Shown here: positions 34,371 through 42,386 of the stretch, one piece after another
Numbering within the stretch: position 1 is the stretch's first letter
Layout of the letters: each line of letters begins with the position of its first letter
Assembly (NCBI GenBank): GCA_963677755.1
Contig: OY782506.1
Coordinates: 2,418,001-2,482,000 of the forward strand
Direction: 5' to 3'
DNA length: 64,000 nucleotides
DNA from: JAIOSF01 sp963677755
GTDB taxonomy: Bacteria > Campylobacterota > Campylobacteria > Campylobacterales > Arcobacteraceae
Translations under genes and position numbers: made by a program
Notes under the pieces: model-generated
Told to the model about the DNA's origin: nothing
Databases searched by the model: none
The model's input: the letters and a program-made list of their open reading frames with translations, nothing else

Positions 34371-34985
34371 AAAGAAACTTTTAGAACTACTTGTTCTACT
34401 ACTTCCACCAAAAAAACCACTTTTTTTACTACTAGATGTTTTTGATGTACTACTACTTTTTGCTTTGTTAAAACTATTAACACTTTTAGAGTAAGTAGAA
34501 GGTGATTTGTAGTTAGTTCTTCTTTGATTTTGGTAGTTTTGATTATTAAAAAGCTTATTTCCTATATAACTCCCAATAATTGCACCAGCTGCACTAGCTA
34601 ATAAAGTTTCTCCCAAACTCATTCCACCCATTCCTGTAGGGTTTGTAAGATTTGAAGTACCATTATCAATTTTTGCAGATTCTTGTGCGACAAGTGCATC
34701 TATCTCTTGTTTTGAGAGAATTCTCTCTTTCCCATTTTCTCTTAAAACAATAGTGGTACTAGTACTCGGAAACTCATCAACAATTTTGTAGTCTCCATTA
34801 TCAGTTTTTTCAATTATTACAAAAGCACCTTGTTTTTGACTAGCTGCATTTATTGTACCATTTTGAGAATTTTGGCCATTTGAGTTTTTGTCTTCACACC
34901 CTGTGAAACTTGTAATGAGAATAGCTCCCATTCCACCAACTATAGCATAATCAGACACTTTTTTTAAAAAATATTTTTTTCCCAT
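34362..34985 (-). CDS. UPF0323-type lipoprotein
   Basis: The 207-residue product has an N-terminal hydrophobic segment ending at a lipobox-like TSFTGC (Cys29), so it is likely lipid-anchored. The middle has an LLASAAGAIIGSYIGNKLF glycine-zipper-like stretch, and the last 60 residues are rich in Ser, Lys and Gly, with repeats of SSSK and FFGG. It fits the UPF0323 lipoproteins of Helicobacter and relatives. The nearby glutathionylspermidine synthase-like gene supports this, as the two families often occur together. Function unknown. Confidence 0.8.
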   Translation of the reverse strand: MGKKYFLKKVSDYAIVGGMGAILITSFTGCEDKNSNGQNSQNGTINAASQKQGAFVIIEKTDNGDYKIVDEFPSTSTTIVLRENGKERILSKQEIDALVAQESAKIDNGTSNLTNPTGMGGMSLGETLLASAAGAIIGSYIGNKLFNNQNYQNQRRTNYKSPSTYSKSVNSFNKAKSSSTSKTSSSKKSGFFGGSSRTSSSKSFFGG

Positions 34986-34989
34986 ATTA

Positions 34990-35343
34990 CTACTTTGCTA
35001 AAAATGAAATAACTTTTTCTATAGGTCTTCCTATAACAGCATCGTTTCCTTTTATAACAATAGGTCTTTCGATAATTTTTGGAAATTTAATCATCGCTTT
35101 TATGAGTTCATCATCTGTTTTATTTTCGTCACCTAGATTTAGCTCTTTATATTCAGCCTCTTTTGGTCTCATCATCTCTCTTACGTTTGTTATATCCAAT
35201 TTTTTGATCAAATCTTTAATAATCTCTTCTGTAAGAGGTTCTTTTAAGTATTCAAATATCTCATATTCACACATCTTTTCATCAAGTAGGTTTTTAGAGT
35301 CTCTACTTTTCCCACATCTTGAGTTATGCCATATTTTTATCAC
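34990..35343 (-). CDS. ArsC/Spx-family arsenate reductase-like protein
   Basis: The 117-residue protein has the thioredoxin-like ArsC fold, with the catalytic Cys in HNSRCGKSRDS (Cys10) and the MIKFPKIIERPIVI block containing the conserved Arg-Pro. Such proteins reduce arsenate with glutathione or glutaredoxin, though many members have unknown roles. No ars operon is nearby. It sits 4 bases from the lipoprotein gene and 2 bases from gltX on the same strand. Confidence 0.85.
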   Translation of the reverse strand: MIKIWHNSRCGKSRDSKNLLDEKMCEYEIFEYLKEPLTEEIIKDLIKKLDITNVREMMRPKEAEYKELNLGDENKTDDELIKAMIKFPKIIERPIVIKGNDAVIGRPIEKVISFLAK

Positions 35344-35345
35344 TT

Positions 35346-36752
35346 TTATTCCTTTCCAAAGTTTGCATTAATTGCATTTTTTATTCTTTTGATTGTTTCT
35401 TCAACTCCTAATATAGCTATAATATCGTAAACAGATGGTGCATTTGTTCCACCTGTTAGGGATATTCTTATAGGTTGAAAAAGTTGTGGGAATTTTAATT
35501 CATTAGTTTGAATAAATGGTTTTGTAATAGCTTCTATATCAACAGGTGTATGAAGTTCTTTATTCTCTTCAAGTACTTTACAATAAGCTTCTAACATAGA
35601 TACTGTATCTTCTTTAATAAACTTCTTTACCCCTTTATTCTCATAACTTGTTGGTGTAGTTAGTATATTTTCAATAGCGTTTTTTAGTTCAAGAAGAGTG
35701 TTCGCTCGCTCTTTACAAAGATCAAGTATCATCTCTTTTTTATCATGTCCATGAAGTTCACAATTATGAAATTTTAAATCAGTTACTAATCTTTCATTTG
35801 GAACATTTTTTATGTAGTGAGCATTAAGCCATAAAAGTTTTTCTTCATTGTATGCAGATGCTGATTTATTTATATGGTGTGGGTCAAAAAGTTGAAGCAT
35901 CTCTTCTATACTAAATATCTCTTGATCTCCATTTGACCATCCAAGTCGTACTAAAAAGTTCAAAAGTGCTTCAGGAAGAAATCCTAATCTTTTGTATTCC
36001 ATCACATCCATTGCTCCATCTCTTTTAGAAAGCTTTTTCCCTGATGGGTTATTAATCATAGAGATATGGAAAAATTTTGGTACTTTAAATCCTAGAGCAT
36101 TGTAAATAACGATTTGTTTTGGAGTATTTGAAAGATGATCATCACCCCTTAATACATCCGTCATACCCATTAAGGCATCATCAATCGCCACTACAAAATT
36201 ATAAGTAGGAGCACCATTACTTCTTGCAATTACAAAGTCATCAACCTGGTTTGCATCAAATTTCATAGCACCCTTGACCCCATCAACAAATTCAATTACT
36301 CCCTCTTTTGGAGCTTTTATACGAATAACTGGTTCAATTCCTTCTGGTATAGTTGGTAGTGTTTTCCCATCTTCTGGTCTCCAAGTTTCATCATATCTTG
36401 GAGTTTCTTTGTTTGCCTCTTGTTTAGCTCTTAAGGCATCTAACTCTTCACGACTCATATAACACTTGTATGCTTTTCCAGATTCTAAAAGACTTTTAAT
36501 ATATTTTTGATAAATATCAAATCTTTTTGATTGATACTCTATCTCACAATCACTAGGCATTCCAACCCATTCAAATGCTTCAAGTATTGCTTTTACTGCA
36601 TCTTCATTATTTCTAGCATTGTCTGTATCTTCTATTCTAAGTTTAAATTCACCATCTGTTTTTTTTGCCCACAAATAACTATAAAGTGCAGTTCTTAAAC
36701 CACCAATATGTAAGTATCCTGTTGGACTAGGTGCAAATCTTGTAATTGCCAT
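35346..36752 (-). CDS. gltX: Glutamate--tRNA ligase
   Basis: This class I synthetase has the HIGH motif variant in PSPTGYLHIGGLRTAL and KMSKS as KLSKRDG. At 468 residues it is full length. Campylobacterota often carry two GltX proteins, one of which charges tRNA-Gln as well; which one this is cannot be decided here. The ribosome site AAGGGTAAC precedes the ATG. Confidence 0.95.
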   Translation of the reverse strand: MAITRFAPSPTGYLHIGGLRTALYSYLWAKKTDGEFKLRIEDTDNARNNEDAVKAILEAFEWVGMPSDCEIEYQSKRFDIYQKYIKSLLESGKAYKCYMSREELDALRAKQEANKETPRYDETWRPEDGKTLPTIPEGIEPVIRIKAPKEGVIEFVDGVKGAMKFDANQVDDFVIARSNGAPTYNFVVAIDDALMGMTDVLRGDDHLSNTPKQIVIYNALGFKVPKFFHISMINNPSGKKLSKRDGAMDVMEYKRLGFLPEALLNFLVRLGWSNGDQEIFSIEEMLQLFDPHHINKSASAYNEEKLLWLNAHYIKNVPNERLVTDLKFHNCELHGHDKKEMILDLCKERANTLLELKNAIENILTTPTSYENKGVKKFIKEDTVSMLEAYCKVLEENKELHTPVDIEAITKPFIQTNELKFPQLFQPIRISLTGGTNAPSVYDIIAILGVEETIKRIKNAINANFGKE

Positions 36753-36780
36753 TGTTACCCTTTTGTTATAAATATGGCGT

Positions 36781-36786
36781 ATTCTA
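36781..36786 (-). promoter_or_regulatory. Possible -10 element of gltX
   Basis: TAGAAT on the minus strand, about 29 bases before the gltX ATG. Confidence 0.4.
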
Positions 36787-36846
36787 CCATACTAAATAAC
36801 TCACTTACTTTAAACAGTAATTTTAATTAGTTAAAACTTTATATGA

Positions 36847-36852
36847 TATAAT
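36847..36852 (+). promoter_or_regulatory. -10 element of the REC-DHp gene
   Basis: TATAAT preceded by ATGA lies 32 bases before the ATG at 36884. Confidence 0.5.
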
Positions 36853-36883
36853 CATTCAATGTTTTAAAATTAGGACTAAATAT

Positions 36884-37597
36884 ATGGAACATATAAAAAA
36901 CTTTTCGATTCTTTATATCGATAATGACAAAGTACTCATCACAAAAGCCAAACAAATTTTGAAAAAAACACAAACGCTTCAAATTGTAAATAATTTTGAA
37001 GATGCCTTATCTGCTTACGAAAAATTTTTACCTGATATAGTTGTTGTTGATGTGTTTAGTGACAAAGGGATAGCTTTTTGTCAAAAAATAAAAACTCTTT
37101 CTCCTGAACAAGCTATTATAGTCCTTACTGCACAGAAAAACATTCTAATTTTAGAAAAAATTATCAATTTAGGAGTGTCTAAAATTTTATTTAAACCTAT
37201 TATAAAATTTGATAGATTATTTCAAGCAATAGAGTCAGTTTGCATAATATTACAAAATAAATTAGATGCAAATAACCTAAAACTCTTAAAAATAAAAGAG
37301 GAAAGAGAAGAGTTCTTGTTGGGTGTAATAAAACAAATATCTCATCATTGGAGACAACCCTTAAGTATTATATCCACATTATCAAGTACCTGTAGTTATA
37401 AAAAAGAGATGGGGATAGAAACACAAATAAATGAAGATATAGAAGCAGCAAAACTTATCACTCGTAAAACTCAAGAGTTAGCAAATATACTAAAAGTTAT
37501 AGATAGTATTGATTATAACAATATCAAAATAGAAGAGATAGAGAAACTTATAAAAGTAAGTAATCCTCTTTACCCAGCACAGAAACTAGAGGTTTAA
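36884..37597 (+). CDS. REC domain with kinase phosphoacceptor helix but no ATPase
   Basis: The 237-residue protein has a receiver domain with the DNDK acidic site and Asp56 (VVVDVFS), then a helix with QISHHWRQPLS (His154), the same motif as in the REC-kinase at 1464-2609. It stops about 80 residues later with no N, G1 or G2 box, so it cannot bind ATP as a kinase. It could pass phosphate like a histidine phosphotransfer protein, or be a decayed kinase. No adjacent partner is seen; the convergent gene begins 16 bases on. Confidence 0.82.
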   Translation: MEHIKNFSILYIDNDKVLITKAKQILKKTQTLQIVNNFEDALSAYEKFLPDIVVVDVFSDKGIAFCQKIKTLSPEQAIIVLTAQKNILILEKIINLGVSKILFKPIIKFDRLFQAIESVCIILQNKLDANNLKLLKIKEEREEFLLGVIKQISHHWRQPLSIISTLSSTCSYKKEMGIETQINEDIEAAKLITRKTQELANILKVIDSIDYNNIKIEEIEKLIKVSNPLYPAQKLEV

Positions 37598-37613
37598 AAT
37601 CTATTTGTCCTCG

Positions 37614-38324
37614 TTACTCTGAGGGATTCCATGGATTGAAACCAAAGTCTAAATTAGTATCAAATCCACTATCAAAACTTCCTATATTAGGATCTGAGTA
37701 GCCTAGCTGTGCAGATTTGTTTCTCAACATCATAATATCATTTTTAATATCTATATGTTCAGGACATACCATATTGCAATTACCACATAAAGTACAATCC
37801 CAAATCCCATTCTTTTGTACACTATCTATTTTATTTTGAATATTTTTTTCTTTTTTATCATTTACATATCGGTATGTACGAGTAAGAGCAAATGGACCAA
37901 TAAACTCTTTGTTTACTTCATAAATAGGACAAGAGCTATAGCAACTATTGCATAAGATACAATTACTTTGTAAATCAATACTTTTTTCATCTTGAGGAGT
38001 AATAGTAGCGTCACTTTTTTCTTCAAGATTTGCATGAGCTTGATTCAAAGAAAATTTTTGGTTTGATAAATCCACTACGAGGTCTTTGATTAGAGGGATG
38101 TTTTTAAGAGGTTCTATAATATCTCCATTTTTAATAGTTGTTTTACAAGCTAATTTTTCTACCCCATTAACTCGAACAGCACAACTTCCACATACTCCAC
38201 TTCTACATCCGCTTCTATAGGTCAAACTACTATTTTGAGTTGTTTTGATATTATGAAGAGTTTTAAGAAGGTTTTGCTCTTTTTGTATATTATATTGTTT
38301 ATCACATATTGTAATAGAAATCAT
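37614..38324 (-). CDS. Fumarate reductase/succinate dehydrogenase-like iron-sulfur subunit (soluble type)
   Basis: The 236-residue protein has a plant-type [2Fe-2S] domain (CRSGVCGSCAV, with a further Cys in KLAC) and a C-terminal ferredoxin-like part with CILCNSCYSSCP and CTLCGNCNMVCP. It is the partner of the flavoprotein upstream (4-base overlap). No membrane anchor gene (b-type or CCG-domain) follows, unlike frdC. It ends in a Phe/Asp-rich tail. The electron donor or acceptor is unknown. Confidence 0.87.
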   Translation of the reverse strand: MISITICDKQYNIQKEQNLLKTLHNIKTTQNSSLTYRSGCRSGVCGSCAVRVNGVEKLACKTTIKNGDIIEPLKNIPLIKDLVVDLSNQKFSLNQAHANLEEKSDATITPQDEKSIDLQSNCILCNSCYSSCPIYEVNKEFIGPFALTRTYRYVNDKKEKNIQNKIDSVQKNGIWDCTLCGNCNMVCPEHIDIKNDIMMLRNKSAQLGYSDPNIGSFDSGFDTNLDFGFNPWNPSE

Positions 38325-39922
38325 ACTAACTCCACTTTATAACTATTTTCTGTTTTGACAATAATACTATCTTTGGCAAATTTTTCATTCTCATCTGGAT
38401 AATCAACTCTATAATGTGCCCCTCGACTTTCTGTTCTATTTTTGGCACTTAGAATAATTGTATCTCCTAATTCTAACATATTGAGAAGTTCTATATATTC
38501 TTTAAGATTGGTATTATATATTTTACTTTTATCTGTTATTCCCATAAGTTTTTTTTGTGTTCTATATATCTCAATTTGTTCAAGTGCTTTATCTAAAGAA
38601 TCTTCTTTTCTAAAGAGTCCAACATTGTTGTAAAATAAGGTACCCATCTCTTTTTTTATTGAATAAAAGTCAACTTCATTGGGTATTGAAAAAATACTTT
38701 CTATAAAGTTTATATCAAGTTCTAACTGCTTAGATTGAACCCCTTTATCACACTGTATTGTATTTGATTTCTTACTTGCTATTTCCCCCGCAAAACGACC
38801 AAAAGTGATAATCTCTAAAAGTGAATTCCCACCAAGTCTATTTGCTCCATGAACACCATTTGAAGAACATTCTCCCACAGCATAAAGATTTTTAATATTT
38901 GTTTCACAATTCATATTTGTTTTGATTCCACCCATTGTATAATGTGCCGAAGGTTTAATCGGTATTAAATCACAATCAAGTTGTAATCCTGCAAACTGAA
39001 AAGCTAAATCATATTCTTGTGGCATCACCTCTTTTATTTTTTCCAAACCAAGATGACGAAGATCTAAAAACACTTCATACCCAGCTTTTATTTTCTCATC
39101 TATTGCTCTTGATACTACATCTCTAGGTGCTAACTCATCAACAAATCTTTTTTCATTTTGAGTTACAAGATATCCACCTTCACCTCTTGCACTTTCACTA
39201 AGTAAGATGGAATTTTCTTTTAAAGTTGTAGGATGAAATTGTATATATTCCATATTTGCTATTTTTACATTTGCACGAAGAGCTGCTGCTATTGCATCAC
39301 CTGTTGTTGCATTTGAATTAGTTGTATAGCCATCATAAATTGCACCATAACCACCACTTGCAACAATTACATTTTTTGCAAGGAGTTGTTTCACTTCGGT
39401 ATTTTTTATATCAAGATATGTTATCCCTTGAATTGTCTCATCTTCTACAATAAAATTTAAAAGCATAGCTTCATTACAAAATTCAATATTTTCTTTTAAA
39501 CAATTATCATAAAGAGTATGCAATATTTTTAAACCAGTATAATCACTACTATAACAAGCACGGTTGTAAGAAGCACCACCAAGTTTTCTTTGAGCGATTG
39601 TGTTGTTTGTATCTCGGCTAAAAGGCACACCAATATCATCCAACCATTGGATAGTTTTATCTGCGTTCTTGCACATAAAGTTGATACTTTTTTCATCTCC
39701 TATATTATGAGCTGACTTTATGGTGTCTTCAATATGTGAAGAAATACTATCTTGAGAGTTTTCTTTTGTCAAAACACCATTAATCCCACCTTGTGCTTGA
39801 CAAGTTTGTGATTGTGTAGGGTATGTTTTTGAAAGAACCAAAACACTAGCGCCATTTTTTTTTGCTTCCAAAGCAGCACTTAATCCTGCTCCACCACTAC
39901 CTATTATAAGTACATCTATCAT
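38321..39922 (-). CDS. FrdA/SdhA-like flavoprotein lacking the FAD-linking His
   Basis: The 533-residue protein has the FAD-binding GSGGAGLSAALEA at the N-terminus, FHPTTL and a SARGEGGYLV active-site region, and a C-terminal NRTESRGAHYR block, as in fumarate reductase and succinate dehydrogenase. At the site of the covalent FAD histidine (His43 in FrdA at 42383) it has Gln39 (SQTCQAQGG), so FAD is probably not covalently bound. It has no Tat signal. Aspartate oxidase (NadB) is a related alternative, but the paired iron-sulfur gene argues against it. Confidence 0.83.
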   Translation of the reverse strand: MIDVLIIGSGGAGLSAALEAKKNGASVLVLSKTYPTQSQTCQAQGGINGVLTKENSQDSISSHIEDTIKSAHNIGDEKSINFMCKNADKTIQWLDDIGVPFSRDTNNTIAQRKLGGASYNRACYSSDYTGLKILHTLYDNCLKENIEFCNEAMLLNFIVEDETIQGITYLDIKNTEVKQLLAKNVIVASGGYGAIYDGYTTNSNATTGDAIAAALRANVKIANMEYIQFHPTTLKENSILLSESARGEGGYLVTQNEKRFVDELAPRDVVSRAIDEKIKAGYEVFLDLRHLGLEKIKEVMPQEYDLAFQFAGLQLDCDLIPIKPSAHYTMGGIKTNMNCETNIKNLYAVGECSSNGVHGANRLGGNSLLEIITFGRFAGEIASKKSNTIQCDKGVQSKQLELDINFIESIFSIPNEVDFYSIKKEMGTLFYNNVGLFRKEDSLDKALEQIEIYRTQKKLMGITDKSKIYNTNLKEYIELLNMLELGDTIILSAKNRTESRGAHYRVDYPDENEKFAKDSIIVKTENSYKVELV

Positions 39923-39925
39923 TTT

Positions 39926-40543
39926 TTAATCCCAAAACTCTTTAAGTTCTCTTTGTTTTTTTAATTTTTCTTGTTCAATATGTTGTTTGATTTCTAACTC
40001 TTCTTTATCTTCTTCTTGCAATTCTTGTTCCTGAAGAGCTAAAAGCTCGGCTCTTTCTTTTCTTGCTTGGAGTACTTTTATTCTTATTTTGTCTTGTGCT
40101 TCTTTTTTCATCTCATCTGTAAAGTTCATACCTTCAATAGTCAAGAAGGCATTACCTATCTCTTCTTCTTCACTAAGTTCTGCTTTTTCAGTCTCTTCTT
40201 CTATTTCTACACTTTCTTCTTTTAGAGGAGTGTTTTGAGTTGGCTGTTTTTCTTCAATCTCTTTCACAATAGTTTTTTCTACTTTTGTATTCTTTTTTTT
40301 CTCTTTAGATTTTATTTTTTCTGGTTTAGTTTTTGTTTTACTGTTTTGTTTTAATTCTTCAAACTCAGCCATTATTTTTTCATACTTTTCAAAATCCATC
40401 AAAAGAAAGCTAGGTTTCCCATCTCGTAATATAATTGCTTTATCAATCTTTTTTTCAATAATTTTATCAAAAATCATTTTACTTTTTCGAATCAGTTCCG
40501 TAGCTGAAAACATCTCATTTGACTTATAAAGTAATAAACCCAT
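39926..40543 (-). CDS. Phd/YefM-like protein with long charged tail
   Basis: Residues 1-65 look like a Phd/YefM antitoxin: FSATELIRKSKMIFDKI, then AIILRDGKPSFLLMDFEKYE. The remaining 140 residues are a Lys/Glu-rich, mostly coiled-coil tail. No toxin gene is adjacent; it lies 3 bases before the soluble flavoprotein gene, so it likely shares that transcript. AGGAG precedes the ATG. A DNA-binding or scaffold role is possible. Confidence 0.72.
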   Translation of the reverse strand: MGLLLYKSNEMFSATELIRKSKMIFDKIIEKKIDKAIILRDGKPSFLLMDFEKYEKIMAEFEELKQNSKTKTKPEKIKSKEKKKNTKVEKTIVKEIEEKQPTQNTPLKEESVEIEEETEKAELSEEEEIGNAFLTIEGMNFTDEMKKEAQDKIRIKVLQARKERAELLALQEQELQEEDKEELEIKQHIEQEKLKKQRELKEFWD

Positions 40544-40596
40544 TGCAAACTCCTATATGTAAAGTTATATGTATTATAAAACAAATCCCTTTAAAA

Positions 40597-41523
40597 TTAG
40601 CTCACAAATTTTTTTATATTTTCTTCTATTGCGTTTATTAGTCGTACTCGTGCTTCTTTTGAAGCCCAAGCAATATGTGGCGTGATAATGATTCTTTCTT
40701 TATCTTTGATAGCTAAAAGAGGAGAATCTTCTTCTATTGGCTCTTTTGTAACTACATCTGTTCCATAGTAAATATCTTGACCATTATCAATAAGCTCACT
40801 TATATCAGCTTCATTTACTATACCTCCACGACCTAGGTTTAATAATACTCCACCCTCTTTCATATTTTGTAAGTTTGACTTATTAAGTAAATTTAGTGTT
40901 TGTTCATTTAAAGCACAATGAATGGAGATAATATCAGAAGTCGCAAGTAAGTTATCCAAACTTAGTTGTGTATATTTAGGATTGGTATTTTTCCCAGATG
41001 TTGAATAATATTGTACTTCACAACCAAATGCATCAGCTACTTTTGCAACACCTAAACCAATGTTACCTAAACCTATAATGCCCCATTTTTTCTTATCAAG
41101 TTCAATAAACGGATGACTTACATTAGTAAAAATTGTACTATATTTCCAGTTATATTTTCCATATAAGTCATAAAAGTTGATTTTTTGTACGAATTGTAAT
41201 GCGAATGTAAATGTGAGTTGTACTACACTAGAAGTTGAATACCCTACAACATTTTTAACTGGAATATTGTTTTGTTTTGCATATTCTAAATCTATATTAT
41301 TCATACCTGTAGCAGCCACACAGATAAGTTGTATTTTGCTGTTGTCCATAATCTCTTTATCTATTACAACTTTATTTGTTACAACTATATCAGCCTCTTG
41401 AACTCTAGCAAGAGTTTCTTCTGAATTTGTGGAATCATAACAGATAACTTCCCCAAATTTATCAAATTGATTTAAACTAATATCTTCTCCCAAAGTTTTT
41501 CTATCCAAAAATACTATTCTCAT
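40597..41523 (-). CDS. D-2-hydroxyacid dehydrogenase (NAD-dependent)
   Basis: The 308-residue protein has the Rossmann GLGNIGLGVAKVADAFG, the catalytic Arg/Glu region (LNLGRGGIVNE) and catalytic His in ITPHIAWASKEA. Candidates are hydroxypyruvate/glycerate dehydrogenase or another 2-ketoacid reductase. It is divergent from frdCAB, with an 83-base shared gap. Confidence 0.88.
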   Translation of the reverse strand: MRIVFLDRKTLGEDISLNQFDKFGEVICYDSTNSEETLARVQEADIVVTNKVVIDKEIMDNSKIQLICVAATGMNNIDLEYAKQNNIPVKNVVGYSTSSVVQLTFTFALQFVQKINFYDLYGKYNWKYSTIFTNVSHPFIELDKKKWGIIGLGNIGLGVAKVADAFGCEVQYYSTSGKNTNPKYTQLSLDNLLATSDIISIHCALNEQTLNLLNKSNLQNMKEGGVLLNLGRGGIVNEADISELIDNGQDIYYGTDVVTKEPIEEDSPLLAIKDKERIIITPHIAWASKEARVRLINAIEENIKKFVS

Positions 41524-41571
41524 TCGTAGCCTTTTTTTTCTTTTAGGGTATCAAAAATAGGTTTAATTTGT

Positions 41572-41577
41572 TATAAT
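41572..41577 (+). promoter_or_regulatory. -10 element of frdCAB
   Basis: TATAAT preceded by ATTTGT, 30 bases before the frdC ATG. The 83-base gap between divergent genes leaves room for one regulator site, but none is obvious. Confidence 0.5.
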
Positions 41578-41606
41578 AAATTCTTTAAAAAATCAAAAGG
41601 TACAAT

Positions 41607-42386
41607 ATGAAAGAAAATAGAAATATTGAACATATTATAGAGGGGATAGTCGATAAAGATTTAGATGGTAAAAAAAGCAATATACCAGCAAAATTAGACT
41701 TCTATCAAAGTGCTACAGGATTAATACTTGCAATTTTTGTAAAATTTCATCTAATTTTTGTGTCGTCAATTTTAATTAGTAAAGATTTTATGCATAGTGT
41801 TGATAAATTTTTGTCTGGAAGTGTTCTTATTGAAGGTGGGCATCCTGCTTTTGTATTTGGATCGGCATTTATATTATTTATAGTGTTATTTGTCCATGCG
41901 CTTATGGCTGTACGAAAATTTCCCAACTCTTATAGACAATTTAGAAACTTTACTTCACATACACAAATGTTTCCTCATGGAGATACAAGATTGTGGGCTA
42001 TTCAAATCATAACAGGATTTATTTTATTTTTCTTCGTTTCTATGCATCTTTATCAAATGATGAGTGAACCTTCAAATATAGGACCATATTTAAGTTCAGA
42101 TAGAATTTGGACTGATAGTGCTTGGGTTATGTATATTATTTTGCTTGTAGCTGTTGAATTACATGCAACTATTGGATTGTATAGATTGGTTATAAAGTGG
42201 GGTTGGTTTGCAAACAAAAGTTACAAAGTAACAAGAGAAAAACTCAAAGTAGTTAGAAATAGTATCATTATCTTTTATTTAATTTTAGGCTCATTGTCAC
42301 TTGGGGCATATATGAAAATAGGATATGAGCATCAAGATAATTATGGCAAAAAATATATACCAACTCATATTGAGGTAACAAAATGA
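41607..42386 (+). CDS. frdC: Fumarate reductase cytochrome b subunit
   Basis: FrdC anchors the enzyme in the inner membrane, carries two hemes b and passes electrons from menaquinol. The 259-residue protein shows five hydrophobic helices with heme-type His in VKFHLIF, VHALMAV, SMHLYQM and VELHATIG, as in Wolinella. The gene order frdC-frdA-frdB is that of Wolinella and Helicobacter. Overlaps frdA by 4 bases. Confidence 0.95.
   Translation: MKENRNIEHIIEGIVDKDLDGKKSNIPAKLDFYQSATGLILAIFVKFHLIFVSSILISKDFMHSVDKFLSGSVLIEGGHPAFVFGSAFILFIVLFVHALMAVRKFPNSYRQFRNFTSHTQMFPHGDTRLWAIQIITGFILFFFVSMHLYQMMSEPSNIGPYLSSDRIWTDSAWVMYIILLVAVELHATIGLYRLVIKWGWFANKSYKVTREKLKVVRNSIIIFYLILGSLSLGAYMKIGYEHQDNYGKKYIPTHIEVTK

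Noticed and set aside
35447..35462. TGTTCCACCTGTTAGG, a third parS-like site
   Set aside because: The right half does not match and it lies inside gltX coding sequence.
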